Assembly (NCBI GenBank): GCA_002633005.1
Contig: NMRA01000088.1
Location: 133,074 to 197,073 of the forward strand
Direction: 5' to 3'
Source: Phoronis australis
Taxonomy: Eukaryota; Phoronida; Phoronidae
Length of the DNA: 64,000 nt
Shown: piece after piece, positions 1 to 12,149 of the stretch
How the letters are laid out: the number at the start of each line of letters is the position of its first letter
How positions within the stretch are numbered: position 1 is the stretch's first letter
Position numbers and translations under genes: made by a program
Notes under the pieces: model-generated
What the model was told of the DNA's origin: nothing
Database searches by the model: none
Seen by the model: only the letters and a program-made list of their open reading frames with translations

Positions 1-33
1 CCCCCCCCCCCCCCCCCCCCACACACACACACA
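1..33. repeat. poly-C and (AC)n simple repeat
   Basis: Twenty C residues are followed by about six AC units. This is an ordinary microsatellite at the window edge. Confidence 0.95.
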
Positions 34-2226
34 TTTTTGTTGCACGAACCAACATTTCTTGTATCAAAAATAGCACTTCCATCGTCTAATTTAGGACCAC
101 ATCATCCGCAGCAACCTCAGAGGATGTATATAATCATAGATGGGGTTTGCTGCTCCATAAAGCACCACTGATAACAGAGCTAAAACCTGTTGCAATTGTC
201 ATATTGTCATCCCATTTTAGTCTTGAAAACCACACTTGCTTTGGCACATATTTAGACATTCTTCGTTTTTTAACCATACATGCATGTCAATCTTTTTAAA
301 TCTTATCATAGCAATTTTGGTAAAAGAAAAGCAAACCTTAGCGATGACGAATATATATGTACTATTACGTTGTCGTAAAAGTGACAACAGCATTGACACC
401 CATGATGGGCTATTTCACACTGCTCAGGAATCTACAGTGCTAACTGACCTCAACGTTATAACTACTACGCATTGGCCATAGCTGGGAAAGGTTGCTCGGT
501 GTTACAAATGTCGCAATTTCACGAAAGAAAAAGCAGAGTAGTTGCACAAAACCATTCATGCTAATCATAATTATGGAGTCAAAATTTTTGACAATGTTAT
601 AAGGGTGAAAAGGACAAAAAATTGTAAAAGCAAATCCGTCTTCATACAGTATTGTTCTTTGATGACTGTATGGTCCGTGAAAAAGTATAGCGGTTAATGT
701 AAATGGGGACATTATTATTGTCAAGCCATGATTCTTTCTTGGAGAACAGTTTATTACAGCAAATAAATTTGCATCATGGCCAAACCAAAAACCAATGCAA
801 ATAATTTACTAAGTACACATATAATTTGTAACTAACTGCTATAACCATTTCAATTTAATATTTTACCATTTTGCAATTAATTTGCATAAAACGTTCTCCT
901 TTACTTTTGCATCATTAGTGGATATGGTACGTCAAATTATATGACATTTAAAAACATTAATAAAGGCAACGACTTCAAAAATGACAGGAGAAAGACAACC
1001 AAAATTGATTTATATGACACTTAAAAAAGGTGAAGTTTAGGAGCAAAATAATATTCTTTCCATTTAGTTAATTTAGTAATACTCCCAGAGGGTATTCCCA
1101 TAGAACCGTATATAGTGGGTGCCACTCAGATAGGTGACTTTTTCACAACCAATTTCCATATTTGTCCAGCAAAATTCCCTACGAAGAGATACCATTTGAA
1201 ATTTAATTCCCTACAAAACGGCTCACTTCAGGAGTTTGAAACTCAGCAAAGAGGTAGGGCCTAAAGAGGTTTATTTACAACTATAAAAGTTTCAAGGCAA
1301 AACCGTTTTTAATCATATTTGTTCCAGATGATATACTGGTTTTTGGCCACATGCCATTTATTCATACACTCTTCAAAGCTGAATGAGTTAAAAAGAAAAC
1401 TGATGAAAGAGTTAGTTTTCTAAAATTAAACTACAAAGCCCTGCGAAATGGTGACTTTAATAATTTCTATGGAAGCTCCCTAGAAATGAATTGGGTCCAT
1501 TCTCTAAATGAGTACGGGTTATCTCAATTTTCCAACTAAATCCCCTGCGTGAAACATAGCCAAGTATTCCCGGGGTAATATTTCTCAGGTTAAGATAAGA
1601 CTAGAAGTTTCTTCTAAGTCACACGGCAACAGTGAGCTAGAGGTACTATACACGTAGAACAATATGCCTAACTTGGTTGACACAGAATCTGAAGAAGGTT
1701 CACTGGGATAGGAAACATGCGTACAGCTCCATAAAATGAAACTAAAGCAGACGCTTTAGGGAAAAATAATGCGGATAATAGGTGCTTTTCAGACATTGGT
1801 CATTAATTTAAGGTGGACTCGTGCTAGACAGTGACCACAGTCTCTACTGGTTCCGCTGCGTGTTCAAGTTTTCAAACAATGACGAGGTTGGCAAAGTTGG
1901 TTGAAATTATACATCACTGCCAATATTCCGAAATAAAAAATCGGGACACTTGGATTTAGGATAGCGTAAGAGGAAATGTCCATATAAAGAGAAACAACAT
2001 GTCTGCAGCACTTTATTGTGTTAATGTATTTTAGGACTTTTTTAGTCGTGCCTCAGAAATACGAAAACTAGTGAGGAAAAGTACATCAACAAGCAGCTAG
2101 GCGATGACACTTCGGCTGTTGTGGGCCACGAGGTGAATTGTCAAAAAGCCTGACAATCCAAACAAAAGCAGTACAGTTGGCGACCCATCACAGTGTAACC
2201 CTAGGGCTACGCACCCTCATCCCTAC
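34..2226. other. AT-rich non-coding DNA, no gene recognised
   Basis: Only short open frames without splice context or recognisable protein motifs are present. I see no RNA gene or clear repeat boundary here. Confidence 0.5.
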
Positions 2227-2233
2227 CCCGTGG

Positions 2234-3989
2234 TAGGGTGAGCAAACCAATATGGCGGAAATTCAGCAAGAGCGAAATTTTGCCATTTTTCATGATTTTC
2301 ACAAGCTCATATCTATTAGCATACTAAGTGGTGGAAAATGAAAAGTATGCCAGTAAAATATTTAATTTTTCTTCTTTCTAATGATATCCATTACAAATAA
2401 ATTGGACATTAATGAGTATTTTTAAAAATTGAAGTAAAGCGAGCACTTCACAAATTTTTCACTCACCGGTAAATTCTTGTGACTTTCAGTAGGGGTCAAA
2501 CTTTCAGCTGTTAAATGGCCGTTACTGAACCGATTTTAATGATATTTATATCAAACTGTTTGCTACAAAATTCTGCTTTCAACCCTGAGTGTACACTTTT
2601 TATTTTTTTGACAAAAATATGAGAAAATGTACTTTTTTTAATTTACTGCCTCGCCACTCTCTCACCTGGAAAAATCCTGAAAGTGTACACTCAATGTCAT
2701 AATCACTTATCATGTCCTAATCCATTCCTGATCAAATTTTTTCACTTCATCTCACCATTTCCATTTAGGAACACTTCTAAAAAGGTAACTTCAGTCATTT
2801 TTCAAGAACCATGTTGACCTTTCCAGGGTTCAACCTAAACTCGAACCTGATTGGTCAAATGTATTCAACAGAACCAGTCAAAACTTCTCTAAATTACAAA
2901 AAGTGGCCCAAACCTGGTAAAATATTTTCATTAAAATAATATAGAATAGTTTTAAAATTTAATTTACTTCAATTTTGGGGATAGAGTCATTTTTTCCTAT
3001 TTTCTTCAAAAATATTTTTTGTTACACTTTTACTACCTCGTGGGGGCGCTGTGATCAGTTTCATTTTTAGAAAATTACATATTTCACCAAAATAAATGTT
3101 CAGTCAACGCTGCAGTGCATCAAAACATTTTAGAATACAAATATGCTCTTTTTGGATAGTCACCAACACAACACCTCTCAGTTTCTATATTATTTGATAG
3201 GAATGAAATGGATTTAAAATTTGTTGAAATTTTAGGGTCCAATTTAATTTTGTTTAATTAAAAATGCATATTATCATTTTTTGTCATTTTGTGTGCAATT
3301 TAAGATTGTGAAAACATTGATCTTACTTGGGAAAAAAGATTAATTTACATAACCTCACAGGTTTTTAAATAAATAACGAAATACTCTGAAAAAGACTAGT
3401 TTTCTGGTTTTTGTTCATTTTGAATTCATTTGTTATGCAAATTTCATTTTTTAGAATTATTTCAAAATCTTTTGGAGCAAAAGAAACATGTTCACTAAAC
3501 CATAGTAATTCTTGAAGGGTTTTGTCATTTTCAAGGTAATAAGTTGCTGTCTTTTTAAAACATCACTTGTTCAACTTGGCTTCAGGGGCAAAAATGTCCG
3601 GTCACAAGCCGAAAAAAAACTAAGTCGATGGTGAATTTTTCAATTTTTGTTGTTCTTGTTCGTGCAAAATATAATAATTTGTGGTTTGGTGTCTATGCCA
3701 TGTTGTTAACCTACTTGCAAAGGACTCTCCATCTTGTTTTAAGAGCACTGTGAACTATGGATTCCCAAATATAGTTGTCTAAACTTGCCATTTTCTGTGG
3801 CCTGAAATTTCTGGGTGCCGTTTGCTGAAAAAAAGGCCATTTTTGAGGCTCTAAAATTCAAATAACTCGAGAACCACCGGACCGATTTGAAAAATTCAAA
3901 AAGTTTTATAAACGGCATGTCTAAAGCTATCATTTAACACTCTTTTCAAGTGTTTCTGATGAAATTTGTATTTGGGTTTGCTCACCCTA
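2234..3989. mobile_element. non-autonomous DNA transposon with 15-bp TIRs and 7-bp target duplication
   Basis: The 1756-bp segment begins with TAGGGTGAGCAAACC and ends with its exact reverse complement. Immediately outside, CCCGTGG stands at 2227-2233 and again at 3990-3996, the signature of a target-site duplication. The interior is very AT-rich and has no open frame longer than about 64 codons, so it does not encode a transposase. The superfamily is not assigned. Confidence 0.8.
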
Positions 3990-3996
3990 CCCGTGG

Positions 3997-5383
3997 AACC
4001 CAATCGTTGCCTCACTTTACAAGTGTGGACCTACATACAAGTGTCCACTGAAATGACGATCGCATTAATTATTCTGTTTTTTCTAATCAAACAGAAACAC
4101 CTGTGTTAACCGTGCACCGCTCAAACAAGAGCCCGGAATTTGTAAACAAATAAATTATTCTTTACAACATCCGTTCCAAGAACTCGGAATCGAGTGAGGC
4201 TATGACTCTAGGAAACGAAAGGCCACCTTCCAAACACATAATTAACACAAACATTAAAAGCAGTCAGCTGACCAACGACATACCTTATACCCTTAGATCA
4301 CATTCTCTTTCACAACAGGAGATCATGTCGAGAGAATTAACTCCGACAGTTGAAGAATTAGTCGCCTCTTCGAAGACAGGATAGCAAATACCACTGACGG
4401 CTGAACTCGCGCATAGAATATGGCCACTTCGCAGGGGTTCTGACGTTGAACATGGCCGCCACCGCGTGGAGTTGTCAATGGTGATAACGACTGCTCCGAC
4501 ATCTATAGAAATAAAATGGTACTAATTTTGTAACCACTTTCGGCGCTAACTTCATCGGCCTCCTGTTGCGGGCTTCTCAGTGCCAAGCCGAAGTAGCTGT
4601 GTTTCTTGGTTCGCTTTTTTATAATAAAATGTACGTGGAAGGGAATTTTTGCCAGTTATTCACGGTGATGTGCTTATGATGTTTTACAACGCCTTTTTGG
4701 CAGCTCGAGTAAGACCGTCCTGGCTTCATGGTTAAAGTGATTTTTTTTTATTTCCAATTACCCTAGTCGTCATCTTTTCTTCATATACATATGCACATCA
4801 AGATTTTCGTGTCGTACGCCCAAGGGGTTAGCTCTGAGTGCGTTCTCAAGAATTCCATGTCTAAACTAATGGAAGCCCAAAGAAAATGGCAGACAACCCT
4901 CAATGAGTAAGGCGCAATAGGCGTAAGCCGTTTTACCTGCCCGAGTTTTACTTTAGTGGATTTCTGTGTGTGTGTGTGTGTGTGTGCGTGTGCGTGTGCG
5001 CGTGCGCGTGTGCGTGCGTGTGAGTGTGTTTTTTCTCCATTTTTCGTGGCTTTTGAGGTTTTCTTTTTTTCTGCTGAGGCTAAATTCGTATTCTCTAGAC
5101 ATAGTTGCTGACTGTTCTTTTATATTGCCTAAGACAGCCAGGCTCAAAAATCGACTTGTTACTGCGGTTTCTTTTAAACCAGCAGAACCATGATCACAAG
5201 CAATAGCGAGCTGTCAGTTTTTTTCCAAGCCCGGACAGTGTCTCTAATTTTAGTGGAAAATACGTTGATACCAATTTTGTAACTGTAAGTGGTTTAAATC
5301 AAAAGTTGTATTTTGACGGAAGGCGAGTTATTGCTATTTCGTTAAAGGTGAAAATGAGTAAATGTCAACAACTACTATTTTTA
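3997..5383. other. intergenic DNA with a dispersed repeat near 5185-5350
   Basis: No gene is recognised. The stretch around 5185-5350 resembles 48450-48600, sharing the phrase 'tattttgacggaaggc' and the preceding TTTGAATCAAAAGTTG-like text. Shorter matches occur near 36628-36690 and 46590-46650. This is probably an old interspersed repeat. Confidence 0.45.
4965..5029. repeat. (TG/CG)n microsatellite
   Basis: Alternating TG and CG dinucleotides run for about 65 bp. They produce Arg/Val and Thr/His open frames on both strands that are not genes. Confidence 0.95.
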
Positions 5384-8300
5384 ATGGATAAGCCAAAGTT
5401 CACTCGTCATCGGCTTAAGCAAGGGCAGTAGACAAGTGGGGAAGCAAATAACGATGGTAACGATGGTAACCAGACACACAACATCCAAACGAGTTCAAGT
5501 CAAACCAGTGCAAAACAGTTTTGTAGCACATCGTCTACTCCTAGCGATGCTGAATGGGTCCCCCAGTCCAGTTCGTTCGAATTCTCTATAGCTCATTGGA
5601 ATATCAATGGGTGGTCGGTTCACAATAATGCTTTGCGAAAACTAGCAATTTACCAATTTAACTGTGATTTTGTTTCCCTGAAAGAGACACATTTATGCTC
5701 TAACGATATCATCCAAGTCGAAGGATACCGATTTCGTGGTTGCAACCGTAAAAATTTGCACATTAATGCCCCCAGAAGTTCTGAGGTGTTGGTATGCTTA
5801 TAAAACACAGTATGTTTGATAAATTCGATATAAGTGTTATCAAGAAGAGATATCTCTTCCTGGTGTTATTGATAAGGACTTTGATGGTGGCATTCTAGGG
5901 GTAAAGTTTGCAAGTCTTATGTCTGAGACTTGTTTTGTAATTTATACATGCTACATTCCTCCCGAGGGTTCAAACAGAAGTAAGAACATTGATGACATTT
6001 ATTCTCATCTCACCAACCAATCATACTTTAGTGATGTTGACAGTTTCTTCATTTTGGGGGACTTTAACGCAAGAAAAGGCAACTGAAACTAAATTTTATT
6101 CAAGATATTGACGAAGGAGGCCCAAGACAAATCATAGATTTTCAGACCAATCGATTTGGTGATGCTTTAACTGACTTTGTGAAAGACTCGAAAATTGGCT
6201 ATTGTTAATGGCAGAATTACTCCAGAATTCAACAACTTTGCTTCTGTCTTGGCTAGAGGAAATGCTGTTGTAGATTATGTTTTAATTGACCAAAATAATG
6301 TGAAGAATTGTGTATCGTTTTCTGTTACTAAGACTTCTGATATTATCGATATGTTAGATATCCACGCATTGATTGGGCCAAGATGTAACGTAACAGATCA
6401 TTCTGTTCTTGTTCTAAGGTTTAAAATCTCCTCCCCCTGGTATATGTTCATCAGGTATCGACAGACGTTTAGATTCACATACTCTATCGAAAAAACGTAA
6501 ATATGACACTTCCAATATCCCTGTAGAATTTAGTAATAATGTGACATTTAATGAAGAAATTTTACGTTTAATTGATTCATTATTGTTATCCTATGAACAT
6601 CAAAACCAACTTGATTTAGTGTATCAGTCATTCGTTGACCTATAAATTAATTCGTTGACCTATAAATTAAGGAATTGGATTCCTTGCTGGATTACATGGA
6701 TTATTATCCAAGTCGTAAACTAAGAAAGTATTTTAAAAGGAATCAGCCTTATTGGTATTCGGAACTTAACGATTCAGTGAAGAAAATTTTAAAATACATT
6801 GAGCAACAACTGGTCACGTTACAAACAACTATTTATGTCTTCTCGTTATAAATTTGACAAGAAACTAAAATGCGCGAAACGTTCATACGTTCAGATTGAA
6901 ATTGAGAATGTGAATACTGAAAATCCTAAAAATTTCTGGGAATATAACAAAAAAACTGGGACCAAAACAGTTTAGCGAAGTTCCTCTGGAAGTCTTGGAT
7001 TCAAATAATGAAATAAACTCCGATAAAAATTTTGTTCTAAATAAATGGAAAAATGATTACGGACAATTATTTAAATGCACTTCTGAAAATACACGATTTG
7101 ATGGTGAGTTTTATTCGAAAATTTTGTACTTGCGCATGCAGCTAGAAAATGATTGTTCTAATATAACTGATCATAGCTTAAATTGTGAAATCTCTATTAA
7201 TGAGATTAGAAATGTTGTTATGAAAAGAAATAACAAAGCCGTCGGCTATGACTGTATACCTTACGAGGTGTTAAGATTCGAAACTATTGTTGTTTTTCTA
7301 ACCCAATTGTTCAATGAATCTTTTAAACATGGACTATTGCCGTCGGACTGGTATAAGACATTATAGGATTCTGAAGACCACCCTAGATTACCTTTGAACT
7401 ACCGTGGGATTAGTCTTCTTTCAAATACTTATAAAATCTTCAGTGCTGTGTTGAATAGTAGAATTTTGAGTTTCTGTGAATCCTGAAAATGGTGTCCGTC
7501 AGGAGAACGTTTTATCATAGACAGTCTTTGCCTTGTATATAAATGACTTAGCTCTGGTGAAAGTGTCAAATGCGGCCCGAAAATATTTCAGTGCTTCTTT
7601 TTGCCGACGATATTGCACTTTTGTTTGAAAATGAAAATGAAATGCAAGATATGTTGAAGGTTTTAAACAACTGGTGTAAAAAGTGGAGAATGGTTGTAAA
7701 CATGGCAAGTTTGTCCATTTTCGAGCTAAGTCTATGCCTAGAAGCAATTTTGAATTTCGTTTTAACAGTGTTATTAGTTATAAATCATCATACAAATATT
7801 TAGGCTGTATTCTGGATCAACACCTTGATTTCAAAGAAAATTTGAATACGTTATCTGAAGCTTCTGGTAGAGCGTTAGGGAAGATATGCTCAACATTTCG
7901 TGGTAACAAGAATCTAGGATTCGAAACATTTAAAACATTATTTAATTCGTGTGTTGCATCAATTTTGGATTACGGGTCATCTGTTTGGGGTTACAAAAAT
8001 TTTGGTAATGATGAAAATATTCAAAACAGAGTTATGCGTTTTTATCTAGGGGTCAACCGATTTACAACCACTCATGCTGTTAGCCGGAAATATATTTAAA
8101 TTGAATATGTTGGAACAAACTTTTGACCACAGGTGGTGATAGGTTACTAAAGAAGATAAATTATTTCTATGGGACTACTCTGTTGGTAGAAATGGTTGGA
8201 TAGACGGAATCAACCATTTGTTTAACATAACTGGCATGCAATCCTGTTTTCAAAATTTGACTACTTGTAACATAGTAGATGCTAGAAACAAACTATTTGA

Positions 8301-8880
8301 ATACTCGAAACATGTTTGGGCTGAGTCTGTTGTAACAAAACCCAATTTAAGAACCTACATTTTATTTAAGCACGAGTTTTTAACTGTGGAGCTTAATTTA
8401 TCTCGTTCCAAGCGATCTCTTCTGGCTCAGTTTGGAGCAGAAAATCTCCCATTGCACTTGGAAACTGGTCGTTATGTAAACACTCCTGTAAGTGAAAGAC
8501 TTTGCTTGTGTTGTGATTCTGGTTCTGTAGAGGATGAGCTACCATTTTGTGTTTGATTGTTCTCTTTATAACTCACGGAGGTCTATTCTTTTTAATAACG
8601 TTTCACTCCAAGTCCCGAACTTTTCAGATTTCATAAGGTTAGATACGTTAAAAGTGCTATTGCAGTATTTCCCTAAGCCAAATATATCAAGTCTGCTTTT
8701 GTTTGAACTTAGAAACCGTCGCATTTATGGTAGGCATACGTCTGAGCTGTGTGGTTAAAGTGACTAACAAGCCCAATTGGGCTGGGTACTTATTTTTCTT
8801 ATGAATGTTATACCTATAGCTGTTCGAATTAATTGCACTTGCCGCTATAATAAATAAATACAAAATACAAATACAAAAAT
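5384..8880 (+). mobile_element. decayed LINE (APE endonuclease + reverse transcriptase)
   Basis: A non-LTR retrotransposon broken by stops and frameshifts. An ATG at 5384 opens a frame that, after one stop near 5429, reads into an apurinic-type endonuclease start (IAHWNINGW near 5588). The endonuclease continues with GDFNAR near 6058 and DHSVL near 6400. Reverse-transcriptase text follows: NKAVGYDCIPYEVL near 7230 and LPLNYRGISLLSNTYKI near 7390. Next come a degraded GVRQ motif near 7495 and the catalytic FADDIALL near 7600. The expected segment between the SRILSF-like block and GVRQ, with the first catalytic Asp, is missing, so RT has an internal deletion. The C-terminal part has a Cys-rich motif ending EDELPF (8490-8560). 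The 3' end is an AATAAATACAAATAC-type tail. It cannot be active. The clade (CR1/L2/Jockey-like) is my inference. Confidence 0.9.
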
Positions 8881-8883
8881 ACA

Positions 8884-9345
8884 ATGAAAATCTACGCTCG
8901 CATAGACTGTTTCAGTTTAAATTCTTGCTCGCTGACTCTTGCTCAAGTGTTTGCCAAAAAGGAGGCACGGATGAAATTGGGAATGTTGGCGCAGCTACAT
9001 AGATGCGCTGCATGGTATATAGCTATATGCATATACGGTGTGACGAATATTGGGAAGGGCAAGAGTGCCAATCTATCAGAACTGACTGGGGCAGGAGATG
9101 AGAAGCTCCCGCGGAAACTCTACGCCACAAGACGTCTTTCAGGGGAGACTCAAATACGGAACTTGCCGGCAAAGGGGTGTGCTTTTTAAACAGTACATAC
9201 CATGGATTTTTGCACATTTTGAATTACCGGTGGCCACAGACTAAATGTATGACGTAAAATTTAGCTAAACCCATGTTTATTTTGTGTAATTAGCTCAAAA
9301 TTTTGATTTTTCTTTCAATTTTGCCAATTTTCACATTTCCCGCCA
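8884..9345. other. non-coding sequence between the LINE tail and the THAP element
   Basis: An ATG-started 101-codon frame (8884-9189) begins directly after the LINE tail. It has no recognisable domain or splice context and is probably chance. Confidence 0.4.
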
Positions 9346-9393
9346 TGTGACGTCATGGGTTGAACACAGGAGATCAGTGACTAGCATTGAACA

Positions 9394-9642
9394 ATGGCGG
9401 AGACCAGGGAATTTGAAAGTGACCACGATTATGAGCAAGAATTGAACGAATACTATGAAGAAACGTATGAGAATGGTGGCCAGGATGAGGAAATGGGGTT
9501 GCACGAAAGCGAGAACAAGTTTAATGTGCTTCCGGCTGCGTACTTTTCTACTTTGAGCCTTGTAAACTGGATCCTCCCGCGAGAGAAGCGGTCTCGGGCT
9601 CGGCGAGTCAACCCAGTCATCCAACAGACGATCCTGAATTAA
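9394..9642 (+). pseudogene. acidic ORF, P2X7-tail-like, frameshifted
   Basis: An ATG opens an 82-codon frame with a very acidic first half rich in Glu, Asp and Tyr (EYYEETYEN). Near 9540 the neighbouring frame continues instead as FYFEPCKLDPPARE. Many invertebrate proteins annotated as related to the P2X7 receptor C-terminal domain combine an acidic start with an 'FEP' box. I therefore read this as one domain split by a frameshift around 9530-9545. The family link is from memory of the pattern and is weak. A chance ORF inside a repeat is the alternative. Confidence 0.35.
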
Positions 9643-9691
9643 GAGCTGATGTTTCTGAATGATAAATATTGTCCTTTATTGAACCAGGCCT

Positions 9692-9900
9692 TCATCGTCT
9701 CCTGTGACTGGAGTCGAAACACGAGTCCTCGAAGTGGGCAGAACACAGAGTGGCCCCGGACCGAATCGCTTGGTCCACGATGACTTCCCACTCTCTCGTT
9801 CGGCGCACGAAGTCATGCCACTTCTGCGCAACTTTGGTGTCCTTTGGAACACCGAGACGTTTTCCGCCTGGCTGCTGTTGCTGCAGCCTCCGAAACACAT
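9692..9900 (-). pseudogene. THAP zinc-finger domain fragment, frameshifted
   Basis: Read on the minus strand, ATG at 9900 starts a short frame with the first zinc-ligand pair, CFGGC. About 18 codons on, the homologous text jumps to the next frame. It continues PKDTKVAQKWHDF, then LCSAHFEDSCF, which supplies the C-x2-H ligands and the conserved HF. Cys-Cys, the Pro and Trp positions, and C-x2-H in this order define a THAP (C2CH) DNA-binding domain. The AVPTIF-type end box is absent and a stop follows within ten codons. One frameshift or sequencing error separates the halves. THAP domains bind DNA in host factors and in P-element transposases. The flanking inverted repeats favour a transposon remnant. 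Confidence 0.7.
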
Positions 9901-10284
9901 CTTTTGATCCCTCTACGAACCTTCTCGACACTTTGTCTCTGATCCGAACGGTATGGCAAACGACTTGGGTTCAACCCATGACGTTGTACATAATTATTAT
10001 TTTTTTCAATTTTTGCGTGTTTCTTTATGAGCTGTGCACTAAAGGCACTGAAATCAAGTAAGATATAATAATAAAATTTATTTTGAGGTACTAGAGTCAT
10101 GTTGTGTACACTTTAATTGTGACCAGGTTCCCTAGTATGTGCCTTTTCCGATTCAATTTCCAGAGAAAGGGTGTTCTAAAAGAAATAGCAATTCACAATA
10201 GAAAAAACATTTACCACTAGATGTTATACTCAAAAGCAATGAACGGAGAACTCTCAAGAAGTAGGGTCCCAGACGTTGCTCACG

Positions 10285-11120
10285 GTACGACGTAGCACAC
10301 AGGCGGGCCCCAGCCAAGCTGCCGAAGGCAGCGCGCACGGCACGGCACGACGCGGCCGGGCTCCAGCGCAAGTCGCCGAGGGCAGCGCGCCGGGCACGGC
10401 ACGACGCGGCCGCCGGGGCCCCAGCCAAGCTGCCAGAAGTCAGCGCGGTGGCCGGACGCAACAGGTAGGCGGGCCTCAGCCAAGCTGCCGAAGGCTGCGT
10501 AGGCGCGGGCGAACGTAGCTAGCAGGTGGGCGGGCCTGGCACTGAACCCAAACTGCCGAAGGCAGCCAGTGCAGGCACTTCCCCGCCGACTGACGTACGT
10601 AGCAGGTGGGCGGACCTCAGCAAAGCTGCCGAAGGCTGCGCAGGCACCGACGGCCGGACGTAGCAGGTAGGCGGGCCTCAGCCAATCGGCAATGGTCTGA
10701 TAACGTGCCCGAATTTTGCGAACCAGTTTTCTGCATTACTGAAATGACGGCCATCAATCTCATGTGGTTCTTGCTCAAAATGCGGGCACGTTATATCAGA
10801 CTATTGCCCAGCCAATCTGCCGAAGTCAGCGCAGGCACGGCCCGACCGATTCAGGTAGGCGGGCCTCGTAGCACTGAGATAGGCGGGCCCCAGTCAAGCC
10901 GCTGCCGAAGGCGCCGCACGGACACAGCGCAACGTAGCAGGTGGGCGGCCCGGCAGCCAAGCTGCCGAAGTCAGCGCACGCACTCCCCGACGTAGCAGCT
11001 AGGAGGGCGGGGTCTCAGCCAAGCCTCCGAAGGCTACGCAGGGACGGCCAGACGTAGCAAGTGGGCGGGTCTCAGGCAAGCTGCCGAAGGCCTCGCGGGC
11101 ACGGTCCGACGTAGCACTGT
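10285..11120. repeat. GC-rich minisatellite
   Basis: About ten to twelve imperfect tandem units of roughly 60-75 bp share the core GCGGGCC(T/C)CAGCCAAGCTGCC followed by GAAGGC and 'gacgtagcaggt'. GC content is far above the surroundings. The Arg/Ala/Gly-rich open frames on both strands are repeat artefacts. Confidence 0.9.
10688..10808. mobile_element. 121-bp palindromic MITE inserted in the minisatellite
   Basis: The element starts GGCAATGGTCTGATAACGTG and ends with the near-complement CACGTTATATCAGACTATTG plus CC. The whole unit folds as a hairpin. The 9-bp sequence CAGCCAATC flanks both ends (10679-10687 and 10809-10817) and is a mutated form of the minisatellite text CAGCCAAGC, so the insertion is later than the array. 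Confidence 0.85.
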
Positions 11121-12149
11121 TGACATTTAGTTAGAACTGGATTAGATTATAGTGGAAAAAAACAAATATTTTATTAGCCTTGTCAAATTACGACATTGTG
11201 TAGTTTAATTTGAAAAATACTGTATGCTAACCTTTGTAGGCTGCCTTTACACAGTATGTTTTATGTTGTATTGTAATTTGGTGGTATGTTGGAAAAATAA
11301 AAACTTAGATTTGTCCATGCAGATATTGTTAAAGCAAAGTCACATTCTTATTTTTAAATATCTTTAAAAACTATCCGTCATTTTCGTTGTAACATACATC
11401 ATCTCCAGAGACTCCGGTCCACAAGCACTAACATGGATAACATGTTTTCTGTGACCCCCTGAGCTTTCCAAAAAGAATGGGCCCAACTCGAGGATTTCAT
11501 TTTTGTCTATGAAAGTGTTTCATTAAAGGTATTAACATTTTTATAAAATTGAAAATGTGAATCCCCATACTGTTTTAAGTACTGGTTAAATTTGGAATTA
11601 TGTAGAAGACGATTGCTAATGTGTTAGAGTAGTCTCAAGAACAGGAATTGCGTTTACAGTTTATTGTACAATCTGCGAGAGAAAGCTTGCTTGAACACTT
11701 ATTTTTTGTAAAATGAAAAGACATTGATTCCAAGTTTGCTTATTAAAGGGAACAGTATTTTGTTCTGAATCAATTTGGCATACAGCTTTGTACCAAGGCA
11801 AGGGCAACGGATGGTATCCTATGTCCGCCCTCTTAGACGACACCTTTTTCGCAGAGTTTGAACAACTAGGTGGCATATTAAAAGGCATAGAGAACTTTTT
11901 ACTACACTGGCAAACAGTAAATACGCGATGTAAACTGTATCCACGCAATGCCGCAATATGGAGCAGAAATATGTGATAAACAGTCGATGCCCTATGAACC
12001 ACTGACATATCAGCCAATCAGAGATTGCTGTCAGCATTAGTGTTTTTACAATCAAATGTGAATCAGCTTTTGTTTGGAGCGCAGCTCGGGCAAATGTGAG
12101 TTTTATTTGTATGTTAGAACCGGTTTATTGCTGCATTATTTTTACTACA
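11121..12149. other. AT-rich spacer, no gene recognised
   Basis: Only short frames without motifs are present on either strand. An overlapping 118-codon minus-strand frame (11661-12017) shows no domain and no splice context. Confidence 0.4.

Larger units (their letters stand above)
9346..9985. mobile_element. possible DNA-transposon remnant carrying a THAP fragment
   Basis: ACGTCATGGGTTGAAC near 9350-9366 is matched by its inverted counterpart GTTCAACCCATGACGT near 9968-9984. The inverted repeats enclose an acidic plus-strand ORF and a minus-strand THAP fragment. THAP domains occur in P-element-type transposases, so a transposon origin is plausible. No transposase core is visible and the repeats are short. 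Confidence 0.4.

Noticed and set aside
10276-10995. Arg/Ala/Gly-rich open frames on both strands
   Set aside because: They are translations of the GC-rich minisatellite, present in several frames at once.
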